From positions 1-64,000 of the forward strand of contig NZ_PJIO01000006.1 of the NCBI RefSeq assembly GCF_002929305.1: a stretch of 64,000 bases of DNA, read 5' to 3'. Under the pieces are notes generated by a model that was given only the letters and a program-made list of their open reading frames with translations, searched no databases and was not told the DNA's origin. A program made the position numbers and the translations under genes. Positions 8,233-16,703 of this stretch are shown here, piece by piece (position 1 is the first letter of the stretch; each line of letters begins with the position of its first letter). This stretch comes from Arthrobacter sp. GMC3 (GTDB lineage: Bacteria; Actinomycetota; Actinomycetes; Actinomycetales; Micrococcaceae).

Positions 8233-8814
8233 CTACCCGTGGTCGTGGTCGTGAAGGTGGGCCCGCCCGCCGTCGTGGTTGAGGATGGAGAGGATCTCCA
8301 CAGGGCTCTCATGGGCGCCGATGGAGTGCGGGACCATGGTGGAGAATTCGGCCACCTCGCCAGGATGGACCAGGATGGTCCGGTCCCCCAGTTGCAGCCG
8401 GGCGATCCCCGAAAGCACGGTGAACCAGTCCCGGCCGGGATGAACGCCGAGCAGTGCTGGCCCGCCGGGCCGCTCGGGGGTGATGCGCATCTTCGCCACC
8501 GTCTTGCCGTAGAGGCCGTCCTCGTTCGAGAGGATCCAGGTTGTCAGCCCCGGCGAGTGCCCGGGTTGCGGACGAATGACGATGTCTTCGTCCTCGGCAG
8601 ATTCAACGAGTGCGTCCAAAGTAGTCCCGAGTGCCCTGGCAATCGGCAAAAGTTGGTCCAGTGCGATCCTGCGGTGACCGGTTTCGATGCGGCTCAGCGT
8701 TGAGGGACTGAGCTGGCATTTTGCGGCGAGATTCTCCAGCGACCAGCCACGTGAAAGCCGAAGTCCTCGAATGCGTTGTCGGATCAGATTGTCCACAGCA
8801 GGTTCTTGCGTCAT
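8233..8814 (-). CDS. XRE-family regulator with C-terminal cupin domain
   Basis: Starting at ATG 8814 gives 193 residues. Residues about 10-65 are a Cro/CI-type helix-turn-helix (LRLSRGWSLENLAAKCQLSPSTLSRIE); the C-terminal half is a cupin_2 domain with GRDWFTVLSG and VHPGEVAEFSTMVPHSIGAHE, which may bind a small effector. The extreme C terminus is His-rich (HLHDHDHG). The longer frame to 8955 is an extension without a start signal. A -10-like TAGACT lies 7 nt before the ATG, so the mRNA may be leaderless. It is divergent from a methyltransferase gene that it probably controls. Confidence 0.88.
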   Translation of the reverse strand: MTQEPAVDNLIRQRIRGLRLSRGWSLENLAAKCQLSPSTLSRIETGHRRIALDQLLPIARALGTTLDALVESAEDEDIVIRPQPGHSPGLTTWILSNEDGLYGKTVAKMRITPERPGGPALLGVHPGRDWFTVLSGIARLQLGDRTILVHPGEVAEFSTMVPHSIGAHESPVEILSILNHDGGRAHLHDHDHG

Positions 8815-8840
8815 ACGCAATAGTCTATGCCTTTTGCGCA
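8814..8840. promoter_or_regulatory. Dyad in the XRE-cupin/methyltransferase divergent promoter
   Basis: TACGCAA at 8814-8820 and TTGCGCA at 8834-8840 form a near-perfect inverted repeat (6 of 7). The sequence between holds TAGACT on the minus strand (8827-8822), a plausible -10 box for the regulator gene. The site would allow self-repression and control of the divergent gene. Confidence 0.45.
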
Positions 8841-8862
8841 TTTGACCGGTACCGTGGAAGCC

Positions 8863-9720
8863 ATGACCGAAAACGCGCACCACCATCAGCATCACGGCGG
8901 ACATGAGAACCACGACCACGCCGGGTTGGCTGAAATACTCAACCTTGACGCCCAAGTCCTGGGCTCGTATCTGGAGGACACGACGCGGTGGGCGGCACAG
9001 CTTGTTGGGGGAACACCTGCCACCATTGTGGATGCCGGCGCTGGATCAGGTGCCGGTACTGTGGCACTGGCGAAGCGATTTGCGACCGCGAACATTCTTG
9101 CCATGGACAAGTCTGCCCAGATGCTCGTCCACACCCTCGAGGCGGCACGTGTGCGGGGTGTGGAGGGAAGAGTCTCCACCGTTCAGGCCGACCTTGACGA
9201 ACCCTGGCCCCAGATCGCTTCCTCCGACCTCATCTGGGCCTCATCATCGCTGCATGAGGTGTCCGACCCCGAACAGACCATGCGGCAGATGTTCGCAGGA
9301 CTAAACCCCGGCGGCCTGCTCATCGTCGTGGAAATGGATGCCCTGCCACTCTTTCTTCCGGTTGAACTGGACGACTGCGGCGCCCCGCAGCCGGGCTTGG
9401 AGTCCAGGCTGCACGCTGCCGTGGCTCTGCAGGAATGGAACTCCTACCCGGAATGGAGCGCCGGACTTGAGCGGGCGGGGTTTGAGTTGGTGGACAAACG
9501 CAGCTTCCCTAGCGTTTCCAGTGCGGCACCGGGACTCACGGCCCGCTATGCCCAGACCTTCTTTGCCCGCTTCCGGCAGGCCCTGGAAAAGGTAGTCTCT
9601 GCTGACGACCTTGCCGCGTTGGATCGCCTGCTGGCCGCCACAGGAACCGAATCCTTGGCCCACCGGACGGATCTGCAGGTCAGGGGAAGCCGCACTGCGT
9701 GGGCTGCCCGCAAACCCTGA
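8863..9720 (+). CDS. Class I SAM-dependent methyltransferase with His-rich N terminus
   Basis: Start at ATG 8863 gives 285 residues. The first 20 residues are very rich in His (HHHQHHGGHENHDH), suggestive of metal binding. The SAM motif I is IVDAGAGSGAGT near residue 60, with an acidic residue after the next strand (ILAMDKS) and a motif post-II SSDLIWASSSLHEVSD. The partner regulator also ends in a His-rich tail. The methyl acceptor is unknown; arsenite or other metalloid or small-molecule methylation is possible but no arsenite-type Cys set is seen. Confidence 0.82.
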   Translation: MTENAHHHQHHGGHENHDHAGLAEILNLDAQVLGSYLEDTTRWAAQLVGGTPATIVDAGAGSGAGTVALAKRFATANILAMDKSAQMLVHTLEAARVRGVEGRVSTVQADLDEPWPQIASSDLIWASSSLHEVSDPEQTMRQMFAGLNPGGLLIVVEMDALPLFLPVELDDCGAPQPGLESRLHAAVALQEWNSYPEWSAGLERAGFELVDKRSFPSVSSAAPGLTARYAQTFFARFRQALEKVVSADDLAALDRLLAATGTESLAHRTDLQVRGSRTAWAARKP

Positions 9721-9733
9721 GGCTAAGAAGCGT

Positions 9734-11143
9734 TCATTCAGCACTTCCGGCCATTGTCTGAACTTCGGCGATTTCGGCGCGGCGGGGAGGGGCGGGAATC
9801 AAGAAGGCTGCCAGCAATCCAACAAACCCGGCGATACTCATGACCAGCCACGCCAGGTGGTAGTTTGACGAGCTGGTCCCGGCACCGGTCAGTGCAATGA
9901 GACCGGCAACCCCCAAGGCACTGCCGATCTGCCGTGAGGTATTAAGCACCCCGGTGCCGGTGGCATACGAACTGGCGGGCAGCCCACTGACACCGCCAGC
10001 CAAGAAGCCCGTTTGAGCAATTCCGGCCCCTGCACCAGTGAGCATGAGGCCGAATAGCATGGGCAGATAGCCGGCATTCTCAGTGAGGAACAAAAACCAG
10101 AGGACACCGCCAAGGGTGAAGAATACGCTGCCCATTCCAGCCAGCCAACGCGGCGGTAGGCGCGTCCTGCCTGCAAGAAGTGCGGACACGACGGCTGTCC
10201 CCGGCCCCACCGAAAATCCAAGTCCTGCCATGAGGGGACTCCATGCCCAGACCAGGGTGAGGTACAAGCTCCCACCCAGCAGCATGATCGCGAAGCCAAC
10301 GTAGAAGCCGACCATTCCCATGGCAGCAACGGAGAAGGATGGAACGGCAAACACTTGAAGATCTACTGCCGGTGTTTTATGACGCAGGCAGCGCCGAATA
10401 AAGCCTAGAGTAGCCAGTAAACTTGCCAGCGCCACGCCCCACAGCATCGGGCTGGTGAGTCCCCATTCGCTGACATACGAAAGCGCGGCAACCAAAGAGC
10501 CTATCGCCATGGCCAGGAGACCAACGCCCACAAGGTCGGGCGTCTTCACGTCTCGTTCGGGGGTGTTTTTCATGGATGAGGTAAAGGCGAGTGCCAGAAC
10601 GGCGATGGGTACATTGATCAGGAAGATCCACCGCCAGTCGTACTCCGATAACAGTCCGCCGAGTACGGGCCCACCGGCAGCAGCCACCGATCCACTGGCA
10701 CTCCACATCGAAATCATCCGGGTGTGTTGCGCCCGGTCATACTGGCCCAACAAGAGCGCTAGGCTTGTCGGCACTATCAGCGCTGCACCGACCCCTTGAA
10801 GTCCTCGTGCGCCAATCAGGACAGTAATGTCAGGAGAAATCGCGGCCGCAAGGGAACCGGTGGCGAACATGCCAAGACCCCAGCGAAACAGCCGAAGACG
10901 CCCAAAACGGTCGGCCAGACGCCCCGAGGGGACTAGCAATGCCGCGAAGGCGATCCCGTAGGCATTGAGAATCCAGGACATCGCCTGCGGTGTTGCCTCG
11001 GGGTAGCTGGCGCTGATCGAGGTGAAGGCAAGGTTCACCACAAACAGATCAAGTGAGGCGAGAACGCTGGCGGTCAGCGTTGCAGCAAGAAGCCAGTTCC
11101 GGCGGGTTGGGAGGCGTACACTTGCTTGAGAAAAGCTATTCAC
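9734..11143 (-). CDS. MFS drug-exporter-type transporter (DHA2, 14 helices)
   Basis: The start is taken at GTG 11143, just before RNWLLAATLTASVLASLDLFVVN; the longer frame runs through the divergent promoter. The 469-residue protein has the DHA2 motif C region (ISWILNAYGIAFAALLVPSGRLADRFGR, read at about residues 45-75) and ample helices for 14 spans. It probably exports toxic compounds by proton antiport. The divergent HxlR gene and the palindrome between them suggest ligand-controlled expression. Confidence 0.87.
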   Translation of the reverse strand: MNSFSQASVRLPTRRNWLLAATLTASVLASLDLFVVNLAFTSISASYPEATPQAMSWILNAYGIAFAALLVPSGRLADRFGRLRLFRWGLGMFATGSLAAAISPDITVLIGARGLQGVGAALIVPTSLALLLGQYDRAQHTRMISMWSASGSVAAAGGPVLGGLLSEYDWRWIFLINVPIAVLALAFTSSMKNTPERDVKTPDLVGVGLLAMAIGSLVAALSYVSEWGLTSPMLWGVALASLLATLGFIRRCLRHKTPAVDLQVFAVPSFSVAAMGMVGFYVGFAIMLLGGSLYLTLVWAWSPLMAGLGFSVGPGTAVVSALLAGRTRLPPRWLAGMGSVFFTLGGVLWFLFLTENAGYLPMLFGLMLTGAGAGIAQTGFLAGGVSGLPASSYATGTGVLNTSRQIGSALGVAGLIALTGAGTSSSNYHLAWLVMSIAGFVGLLAAFLIPAPPRRAEIAEVQTMAGSAE

Positions 11144-11164
11144 GGATTCAGAGTAATTTATCTG

Positions 11165-11181
11165 GCTTGCTTTAAGCAAGC
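11165..11181. promoter_or_regulatory. 17-nt perfect palindrome, probable HxlR operator
   Basis: GCTTGCTTTAAGCAAGC is an 8-1-8 perfect inverted repeat, 21 nt before the MFS start and 23 nt before the HxlR start. Its position and symmetry fit a site for the adjacent dimeric winged-helix regulator controlling both genes. Confidence 0.65.
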
Positions 11182-11204
11182 ATCTTCGAGAGAGAGACCA
11201 GGCA

Positions 11205-11726
11205 ATGGTTTTGCGTTCGGATTGGTCAACAAGGCCCTGCCCTATTGCTCGGGGCATTAACGCCGTCGGAGACCCGTGGGTTTTGCTCATCCTGCGCGAA
11301 CTCGTCGCCGGTGTGCACCGCTTCGACCAGATCCGCGAGCAAGTCGGTGCGGCCGACAACATCCTCGCAAAGCGGCTGAAATACATGGTTGAAGAGGGCT
11401 TAGCGGTTCGCGCTCCGTACCAAGACGGCCGTGCCCGTCGCTTCGAGTATTTCCCGACCCAGGCAGGGGCCGATACCTTGCCAATCCTGCATGCCTACAC
11501 GCTTTGGGCCCAAAAGCACACGCCGAGCGAGGGCCATGAGAATCGGCTGTCGATCATTTGCCGCAGCTGCCAGCTGGAGAGCTCCAGTGGCGAGGCCTGC
11601 AGCCATTGCGGTGCCACACTCACCACGGCAAACGTCTCATGGATTCGGCCCACCTATGAGGACCACCGACCCCGCCCCCTCACGAAGAGTGTTGCCTCGC
11701 TTGCCTGTGATGAAATAGTTCTATGA
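11205..11726 (+). CDS. HxlR-family winged-helix regulator with zinc ribbon tail
   Basis: A 173-residue protein. Residues about 10-95 are the HxlR winged helix (ARGINAVGDPWVLLILRELVAG, then FDQIREQVGAADNILAKRLKYMVEEGL). The C-terminal part has two CxxC pairs (CRSC and CSHC), which should bind zinc. HxlR proteins sense aldehydes, quinones or thiol stress. The gene is divergent from the MFS exporter, and its TGA overlaps the next ATG (ATGA), so the PEP mutase-like enzyme is co-expressed. Confidence 0.87.
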   Translation: MVLRSDWSTRPCPIARGINAVGDPWVLLILRELVAGVHRFDQIREQVGAADNILAKRLKYMVEEGLAVRAPYQDGRARRFEYFPTQAGADTLPILHAYTLWAQKHTPSEGHENRLSIICRSCQLESSSGEACSHCGATLTTANVSWIRPTYEDHRPRPLTKSVASLACDEIVL

Positions 11727-12529
11727 CTACTCAGGAATCACTCGCACGCGACTTTTCCAGCCTCCACGTTGCAGGGGCACCGTTGATACTGCCGAATGCG
11801 TGGGATGCTGGCTCCGCTCGAATTGTCCAGGCGGCTGGCGCACACGCGGTGGCCACCACGAGCGCGGGCGTTTCCTGGTCTTTAGGATATTCGGATGGGC
11901 AGCACCTGCCCCTGGATCTTGCCCTAGCCAGTGTTGCCAGGATCGTGAAGGTAGTAGACCTTCCCGTGAGCGCAGACATTGAAGGCGGCTTCGGCGAGCT
12001 CCCCTCCCATGTTGAAGAAGTGGTCGGCCAGTTCATCAGCGCTGGTGTCGTCGGCATCAACCTCGAAGATTCCCTCCGTCCAGTGGAGGAGCAGACCGAA
12101 CGAATTGAGGCTGCGCGTGCGGCCGCCGACAACGCTGGGGTTGCGTTGTTTATCAACGCCCGCATAGATACGCATCGTCTCGGTGCGATCGGGGATGACC
12201 GGTGGCTGGATGAAACCATCGAACGTGCCCGCGCCTACGCAGCAGCGGGCGCCAGTGGGATCTTTGTTCTTGGCGCACTGACGCCCGGGACGATCCAAAC
12301 ACTAGCCCGGACTCTCCAGTGTCCCGTCAATGTGGCATTCGGTCCCGGCACCCTGCCCATTCGCGAACTGGCCGCGGCCGGGGCAAGCCGAATCAGCGCC
12401 GGCTCGTCACTGACCGAAACTGTCTACGGCCTGCTCAGTCAGATGGCCTCGGGCATGCTCGAGGACGAAACGGCGGTCCCTGAGCTCCCGGCCCTGAGCT
12501 ATTCGGAGCTCAATAGCATCATCGGGTGA
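11723..12529 (+). CDS. Isocitrate lyase/PEP mutase superfamily enzyme
   Basis: A 268-residue TIM-barrel protein. Family signatures are NAWDAGSARIVQAAGAHAVATTSAG at the N terminus, the metal-binding SADIEGGFGE (residues about 82-91), GINLEDS and INARIDT. The active-site loop Cys of isocitrate lyase (KKCGH) is absent, so it is nearer to oxaloacetate/carboxy-PEP-type hydrolases or phosphonopyruvate-related enzymes. It would cleave or form a C-C or C-P bond on a 2-oxo acid. Coupled to the HxlR regulator, it may process the molecule that is sensed or exported. Confidence 0.82.
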   Translation: MTTQESLARDFSSLHVAGAPLILPNAWDAGSARIVQAAGAHAVATTSAGVSWSLGYSDGQHLPLDLALASVARIVKVVDLPVSADIEGGFGELPSHVEEVVGQFISAGVVGINLEDSLRPVEEQTERIEAARAAADNAGVALFINARIDTHRLGAIGDDRWLDETIERARAYAAAGASGIFVLGALTPGTIQTLARTLQCPVNVAFGPGTLPIRELAAAGASRISAGSSLTETVYGLLSQMASGMLEDETAVPELPALSYSELNSIIG

Positions 12530-13676
12530 GTAGCTTTGCTCGGGAGACGGACTGACGTTCACGAAGCTCCGCTTCGGTGACACCAGCTTCGCGACGGGCG
12601 ACCTCGGCCTTGAGTCGGGGAATGACATGGGTTCCGAACTCAATGGCGTCGGGAACAAAGTCGTAACCGCGCAGGCCAAAGATCTCGAACCCAAGCTCGT
12701 AGTAGTCCAGCAATGCTAGCGCCACGGTGTCGTAGCTTCCTACCAGCGCCGTGGCACTCCCACCACCACCGCCGGCCGCCTTGGCGATGGCCGTCCAAAG
12801 CGCGCGATCGTGATGATCTGCCCGCTGGGCTGCCGCCAATAGGCGCTGAGTCCCTGCCGCTTCCGGCTTGTCGGCATAGTGACGGACCTTATCGATCACC
12901 TCTCCCTTGGCTTTCCGGGATTCCAGGGCAGCCAGGATGCTGTGTGCCTTCTCCCATGCGAGCTCGTCGGTGACCGCCACTATGGGCCTGAACGCGATCT
13001 GCCAACGAAGGGGCTCCACGCGGCCGGCTGCCGCGGCAAGGTCCAAGATCTTTTGCTGCTGTCCCGCTGCATCGGCTAGCGGCTCACCAAAGAACGCGTA
13101 AATATCGGCCTCTTGCGCACCAACCTGCCATGCGGCCTCCGAGGAACCTCCGAATGAGATTCCTGGACGCTGTCCACGAAAAGACTTAAGTTCGCTGGAA
13201 AAGTTCGTGAATTGAAAGAACTCGCCATTCCAATCAAAGGGTTCACCGCCCTCCCAGGCACGACGCACAATTTGCATGTATTCCTGCGTCCTGCGGTACC
13301 TGGCATCTTTGCTGAGGAAGTCACCCTCCTTGGCTTGGTCGCCTTGGCTACCGCCGGTGATGAAATGCACTGTGACCCTGCCCTGGGCTATGTGGTCAAG
13401 TGTCAAAAATGACTTCGCCGCGAAAGTGGGATGCGAGACGTTGGGCCGGTGGGCCAACCGCAGTTTGATTCGTTCCGTGTTGGCCGCAACCCAGGCAGCA
13501 TGCACCGCTGGGTCTTGAGTTGCCGAATTGTAGGCAAACAGCACATGATCCCAGTTGTTCTCTTCGTGGATCTTAGCGATGTGGGCCGCATAGGGCGGAT
13601 CAAACGCCGCGGTGGTTGCCGGGGTTGTTTCGGTGGCGTCGTTACCGGCGCCCATGCCCAAGAATTCGATCGGCAC
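12519..13676 (-). CDS. LLM-class FMN-dependent monooxygenase (SsuD-like)
   Basis: A 385-residue bacterial luciferase-like protein. Typical segments are WDHVLFAYNSATQDPAVHAAW, LAHRPNVSHPTFAAKSFLTLDHIAQGRVTVHFITGG and RYRRTQEYMQIVRRAWEGG, as in alkanesulfonate and dimethylsulfone monooxygenases. It should use FMNH2 and O2 to cleave a C-S bond and free sulfite. It is the last gene of the minus operon metN-metI-this gene; the 66-nt gap to metI has no terminator. Ends overlap by 11 bases with the convergent PEP mutase-like gene. Confidence 0.87.
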   Translation of the reverse strand: MPIEFLGMGAGNDATETTPATTAAFDPPYAAHIAKIHEENNWDHVLFAYNSATQDPAVHAAWVAANTERIKLRLAHRPNVSHPTFAAKSFLTLDHIAQGRVTVHFITGGSQGDQAKEGDFLSKDARYRRTQEYMQIVRRAWEGGEPFDWNGEFFQFTNFSSELKSFRGQRPGISFGGSSEAAWQVGAQEADIYAFFGEPLADAAGQQQKILDLAAAAGRVEPLRWQIAFRPIVAVTDELAWEKAHSILAALESRKAKGEVIDKVRHYADKPEAAGTQRLLAAAQRADHHDRALWTAIAKAAGGGGGSATALVGSYDTVALALLDYYELGFEIFGLRGYDFVPDAIEFGTHVIPRLKAEVARREAGVTEAELRERQSVSRAKLLTR

Positions 13677-13742
13677 AGTGGCCTCCTTTTGATGATGATA
13701 GCGGTGGTGAGTGCGGCATTTGTGTGCCGTGGTGTGCTGGAT

Positions 13743-14402
13743 TTAGCGGCGCAGGATCCGCTGCGCCAAGGCGTTTCCGGCGAGCTGGAGGGCCTGGACC
13801 ATGACGATGATGATGACAACGGTGACAAGGGTTACCTCCCAGTTGAACTGTTGGTAGCCGTACATGATGGCGAAATTGCCGAGGCCGCCACCTCCGATGT
13901 AGCCAGCCATGGCGGACATATCCACGATGGCGATCAGCATGAATGTGTAGCCCAGGATCAAGGGGGCCAGGGCTTCCGGCACCACGACGGCGGCGAGAAT
14001 GTGGAGCCTGCTATCCCCCACTGCGCGGGCGGCTTCCACCACCCCCGGGTCCGAGGCGACCAGGTTTTGTTCCACAACGCGCCCGATCACCACCCCGGCC
14101 ATGAGTGCCATGGGCAAGATCGCCGCCGTCGTTCCAATAGTTGTCCCCATCAAGATCAGTGTCAGTGGTGCAATGGCGGTGATGAAAATGATGAAGGGAA
14201 TGGGCCTGATGATGTTGACGATGAAGTTGAAAACGACGAATAGTGTCTGGTTGGCAAAGAGGTTTCCGGGCCGGGTGGCGTAGAGGGTGACACCCAAAAT
14301 CAGGCCCGCAAGCCCGCTGACCAGCACCGTGACCGAAACCATGAAGACTGTCTGCTGGAACGATTCCCCCAGGACCGGGAGCAGCGTTTCCCAATCGGTC
14401 AT
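13743..14402 (-). CDS. metI: Methionine-type ABC transporter permease MetI
   Basis: A 219-residue inner-membrane permease with about five spans and the EAA loop VEAARAVGDSRLHILAAVVVPEALAPLILGYTF in its second half. It overlaps metN (ATGA). With the ATPase MetN and the lipoprotein encoded divergently at 15.7 kb it forms an importer for methionine or another sulfur-containing amino acid or sulfonate. Confidence 0.9.
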   Translation of the reverse strand: MTDWETLLPVLGESFQQTVFMVSVTVLVSGLAGLILGVTLYATRPGNLFANQTLFVVFNFIVNIIRPIPFIIFITAIAPLTLILMGTTIGTTAAILPMALMAGVVIGRVVEQNLVASDPGVVEAARAVGDSRLHILAAVVVPEALAPLILGYTFMLIAIVDMSAMAGYIGGGGLGNFAIMYGYQQFNWEVTLVTVVIIIVMVQALQLAGNALAQRILRR

Positions 14403-15493
14403 GACGCACCTCCACTGGAGGCCAGTACCGACTCGGTTGCGGAGTGCACCGGCGGTGAGGACGTAGCGTGTTCTTCAATTGCGGTCAGGAGTGCGAGCTG
14501 GGCCAAAGCAGCATCCACGGCACCGGCGTCACCGTTGAGTTCGTAGGTGAGGCTGCCGAGAATGCGGTGCTGGATTTCGGTGACTCCGCCGAAAACGACA
14601 CCGGAGTGGATCCCTAGGCGGGCGAAGATCTCCGCTACCACGGGAGTGGGGGCCGTCTCAGAAATGGCTACGGTGACCAGACGTCCCGGGTGCGCTGTTG
14701 CCAGCCTGTCAAGGGTTTCCCGGCTAGGACGAGAGTGAACTGCCGTGGCGACGAATCGGCGAGTCGACTCGGCCCGCGGTTGCTTGAACACGGAATAGGT
14801 TTCACCCGACTCCACTACCCTGCCCTTATCCATCATGACTACCGCATCGCAGATTTCCCTGACCACGTGCATTTCGTGCGTGATGACAATGATGGTTGTG
14901 CCAAATTCCTGGTTGACTCGGCGCAGCAGTTTCAGAACCTCGTTAGTGGTCTCCGGATCCAGCGCGCTCGTGGCCTCATCCGCCAACAAAATATCGGGGT
15001 TATTGGCCAACGCACGGGCGATTCCAACGCGTTGTTGTTGTCCACCGGAGAGCCTGCGCGGGTACCGGTCCCCCTTGTCAGCGATCCCCACAAAATCAAG
15101 TAGCTGGGCAACCCTGGGCTTGATGTCCTCCTTTTTCCATCCGGCCACTTTCAAAGGGTAGGCAACATTGCCGTAGACGGTACGGGATTTGAGCAAGTTG
15201 AATTGTTGGAAAATCATGCCGATGCCGGCACGAACTTTGCGCAACTCACGCTCGGAAAGGTGGGTGACGTCCTGGCCCTTGACCAGGATCGAACCACCCG
15301 TGGACCGTTCCAAACCGTTGATGAGCCGCACGAGCGTTGACTTGCCAGCACCCGAATAGCCCACGATGCCAAGCACGCTTCCCCGTTCCACCTCCAGGCT
15401 TACATCGTCTACGGCCAGAACCGCCGCCGGCCCGGAACGGCCCTGCCTAGGGAACTCCTTTGATACATGGTGTAGCGAGACTATTGCGCTCAT
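14399..15493 (-). CDS. metN: Methionine-type ABC transporter ATPase MetN
   Basis: Start at ATG 15493, preceded by AGGAAGG five bases upstream; a frame to 15556 lacks such a site. The 364 residues contain Walker A GYSGAGKS (45-52), Q-loop MIFQQFNLL, signature LSGGQQQRVGIARAL, Walker B ILLADEATSALD and the switch His in VITHEMHVV. The final 90 residues form the NIL domain typical of MetN, which binds substrate and inhibits uptake when the pool is full. Confidence 0.92.
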   Translation of the reverse strand: MSAIVSLHHVSKEFPRQGRSGPAAVLAVDDVSLEVERGSVLGIVGYSGAGKSTLVRLINGLERSTGGSILVKGQDVTHLSERELRKVRAGIGMIFQQFNLLKSRTVYGNVAYPLKVAGWKKEDIKPRVAQLLDFVGIADKGDRYPRRLSGGQQQRVGIARALANNPDILLADEATSALDPETTNEVLKLLRRVNQEFGTTIIVITHEMHVVREICDAVVMMDKGRVVESGETYSVFKQPRAESTRRFVATAVHSRPSRETLDRLATAHPGRLVTVAISETAPTPVVAEIFARLGIHSGVVFGGVTEIQHRILGSLTYELNGDAGAVDAALAQLALLTAIEEHATSSPPVHSATESVLASSGGAS

Positions 15494-15591
15494 GGCGCCT
15501 TCCTGTGACGTGATGACTTCGCCCCCAGCAACGGGTCCGAGGACTATTTCAGCCATTGCACCAGTCCCTCGAGCGGAGAATCAATTGTGAT

Positions 15592-15604
15592 GACACGTCG
15601 TGTC
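15592..15604. promoter_or_regulatory. 13-nt palindrome between the divergent metNI and metQ operons
   Basis: GACACGTCGTGTC is symmetric except for the central base (6-1-6). It lies 99 nt from the metN start and 133 nt from the metQ start, in the region expected to hold both promoters. It is a candidate site for a shared sulfur regulator; none is encoded nearby. Confidence 0.4.
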
Positions 15605-15736
15605 CCCCGGTTGCTCCCCATGAACTTGCAAGAACTCGTATTGCGCCCAAGTGGGTGCGCCCAGCGACACCTGCATAACGTATGGATCGGGTCATCACCC
15701 ATCCCCTTACTCGTTAGCAATATTCGGAGAATTGTC

Positions 15737-16615
15737 ATGAAGAATCGACTGTTAGTCGCCGCCGTCGGAATTATTACTGCTCTGTCACTTTCGGCGTGCG
15801 GAGGAGCCGCCGCCGGGTCTGGCTCGACGGCGGCAAGCAAAGTAGTCATTGGTGTGGACGACGGCGCGGAGCCGCACTGGAGCATCCTCAAGAGCAAACT
15901 CAAGGATGAAGGGATCGATCTTGAGGTTCGAAACTTCACCGACGGGGCCCAGATCAATACGGCCACGCAACAAGACCAGGTGGAGATCAACCTCTTCCAA
16001 CACCTCAAATATTTGGCGCAGTTCAACGTCAACAGCAAGGGCACGCTGGTACCAGTAGGCGCCACGGCCGTGTATCCGCTGGCGTTGTACTCGGAGAAGT
16101 ACAAGACTGTGGCGGAACTTCCCGAGAATGCATCGGTGGCAATCCCCAACAACCCCACCAATCAGGCTCGCGCCCTGTTGAATCTGCAAACGGCTGGACT
16201 CTTGAAGCTCAAGGACGGCGGAAACTCGCTGTCCACCCCGGCCGAGATCATCTCCAGCAAGGTCAAAGTGACGCCGGTTGATTCTGCTCAAACGGTCAAT
16301 GCGCTCAAGGGTTCCACCGATGCCGCTGTGGTCAACAACAGCCAGGCCCAGAAGGGCGGTTTGGGGGATGAAAAGATCATCTTCAAAGAGGATCTGAACT
16401 CCGATTCACTAGCGCCCTACATCAACATCTTCGTGGTGAAAGCCGAGAAGAAGGATGATCCGCGCTGGCAGAAGATCGTGGACGCCTATCACTCCCCCGA
16501 AGTTGAGGCAGCCGTGACCAAACTCAACGACGGAAACCTCCTATTCAAAGCCGGTTGGACTGCGCAGCAGCTACAGGCGGTCCTGACCACCGAACAAGAA
16601 CACATCAAAAAATAG
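15737..16615 (+). CDS. metQ: MetQ/NlpA-family substrate-binding lipoprotein
   Basis: Start at ATG 15737 gives 292 residues: MKNRLLVAAVG signal peptide and lipobox LSACGG (Cys about residue 22). The NlpA fold follows with KVVIGVDDGAEPHWSILKSKLKDEG and NLFQHLKYLAQFN, then IPNNPTNQARALLNLQ. It captures the substrate outside the membrane and delivers it to MetI/MetN. It is transcribed away from metNI, an uncommon arrangement, and heads an operon with a second FMN monooxygenase and an acetyltransferase. Confidence 0.9.
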   Translation: MKNRLLVAAVGIITALSLSACGGAAAGSGSTAASKVVIGVDDGAEPHWSILKSKLKDEGIDLEVRNFTDGAQINTATQQDQVEINLFQHLKYLAQFNVNSKGTLVPVGATAVYPLALYSEKYKTVAELPENASVAIPNNPTNQARALLNLQTAGLLKLKDGGNSLSTPAEIISSKVKVTPVDSAQTVNALKGSTDAAVVNNSQAQKGGLGDEKIIFKEDLNSDSLAPYINIFVVKAEKKDDPRWQKIVDAYHSPEVEAAVTKLNDGNLLFKAGWTAQQLQAVLTTEQEHIKK

Positions 16616-16620
16616 TTCAT

Positions 16621-16650
16621 CCGGTGCGGGGCAACACTGTCCCGCACCGG
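16621..16650 (+). terminator. Hairpin after metQ
   Basis: CCGGTGCGGG (16621-16630) pairs exactly with CCCGCACCGG (16641-16650) around a 10-nt loop. No T-run follows, so it is either a weak terminator or an attenuating/stabilising hairpin that lets metQ be made in excess over the genes behind it. Confidence 0.6.
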
Positions 16651-16703
16651 ACCCCAGCCACGCCCCGCATCGGGGCACACGCCAGAGAAAACCAGGAGCC
16701 CTG

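Noticed and set aside
15494..15736. SAM or cobalamin riboswitch between metN and metQ
   Set aside because: No S-box or B12-box core could be recognised; only a short DNA palindrome is present.
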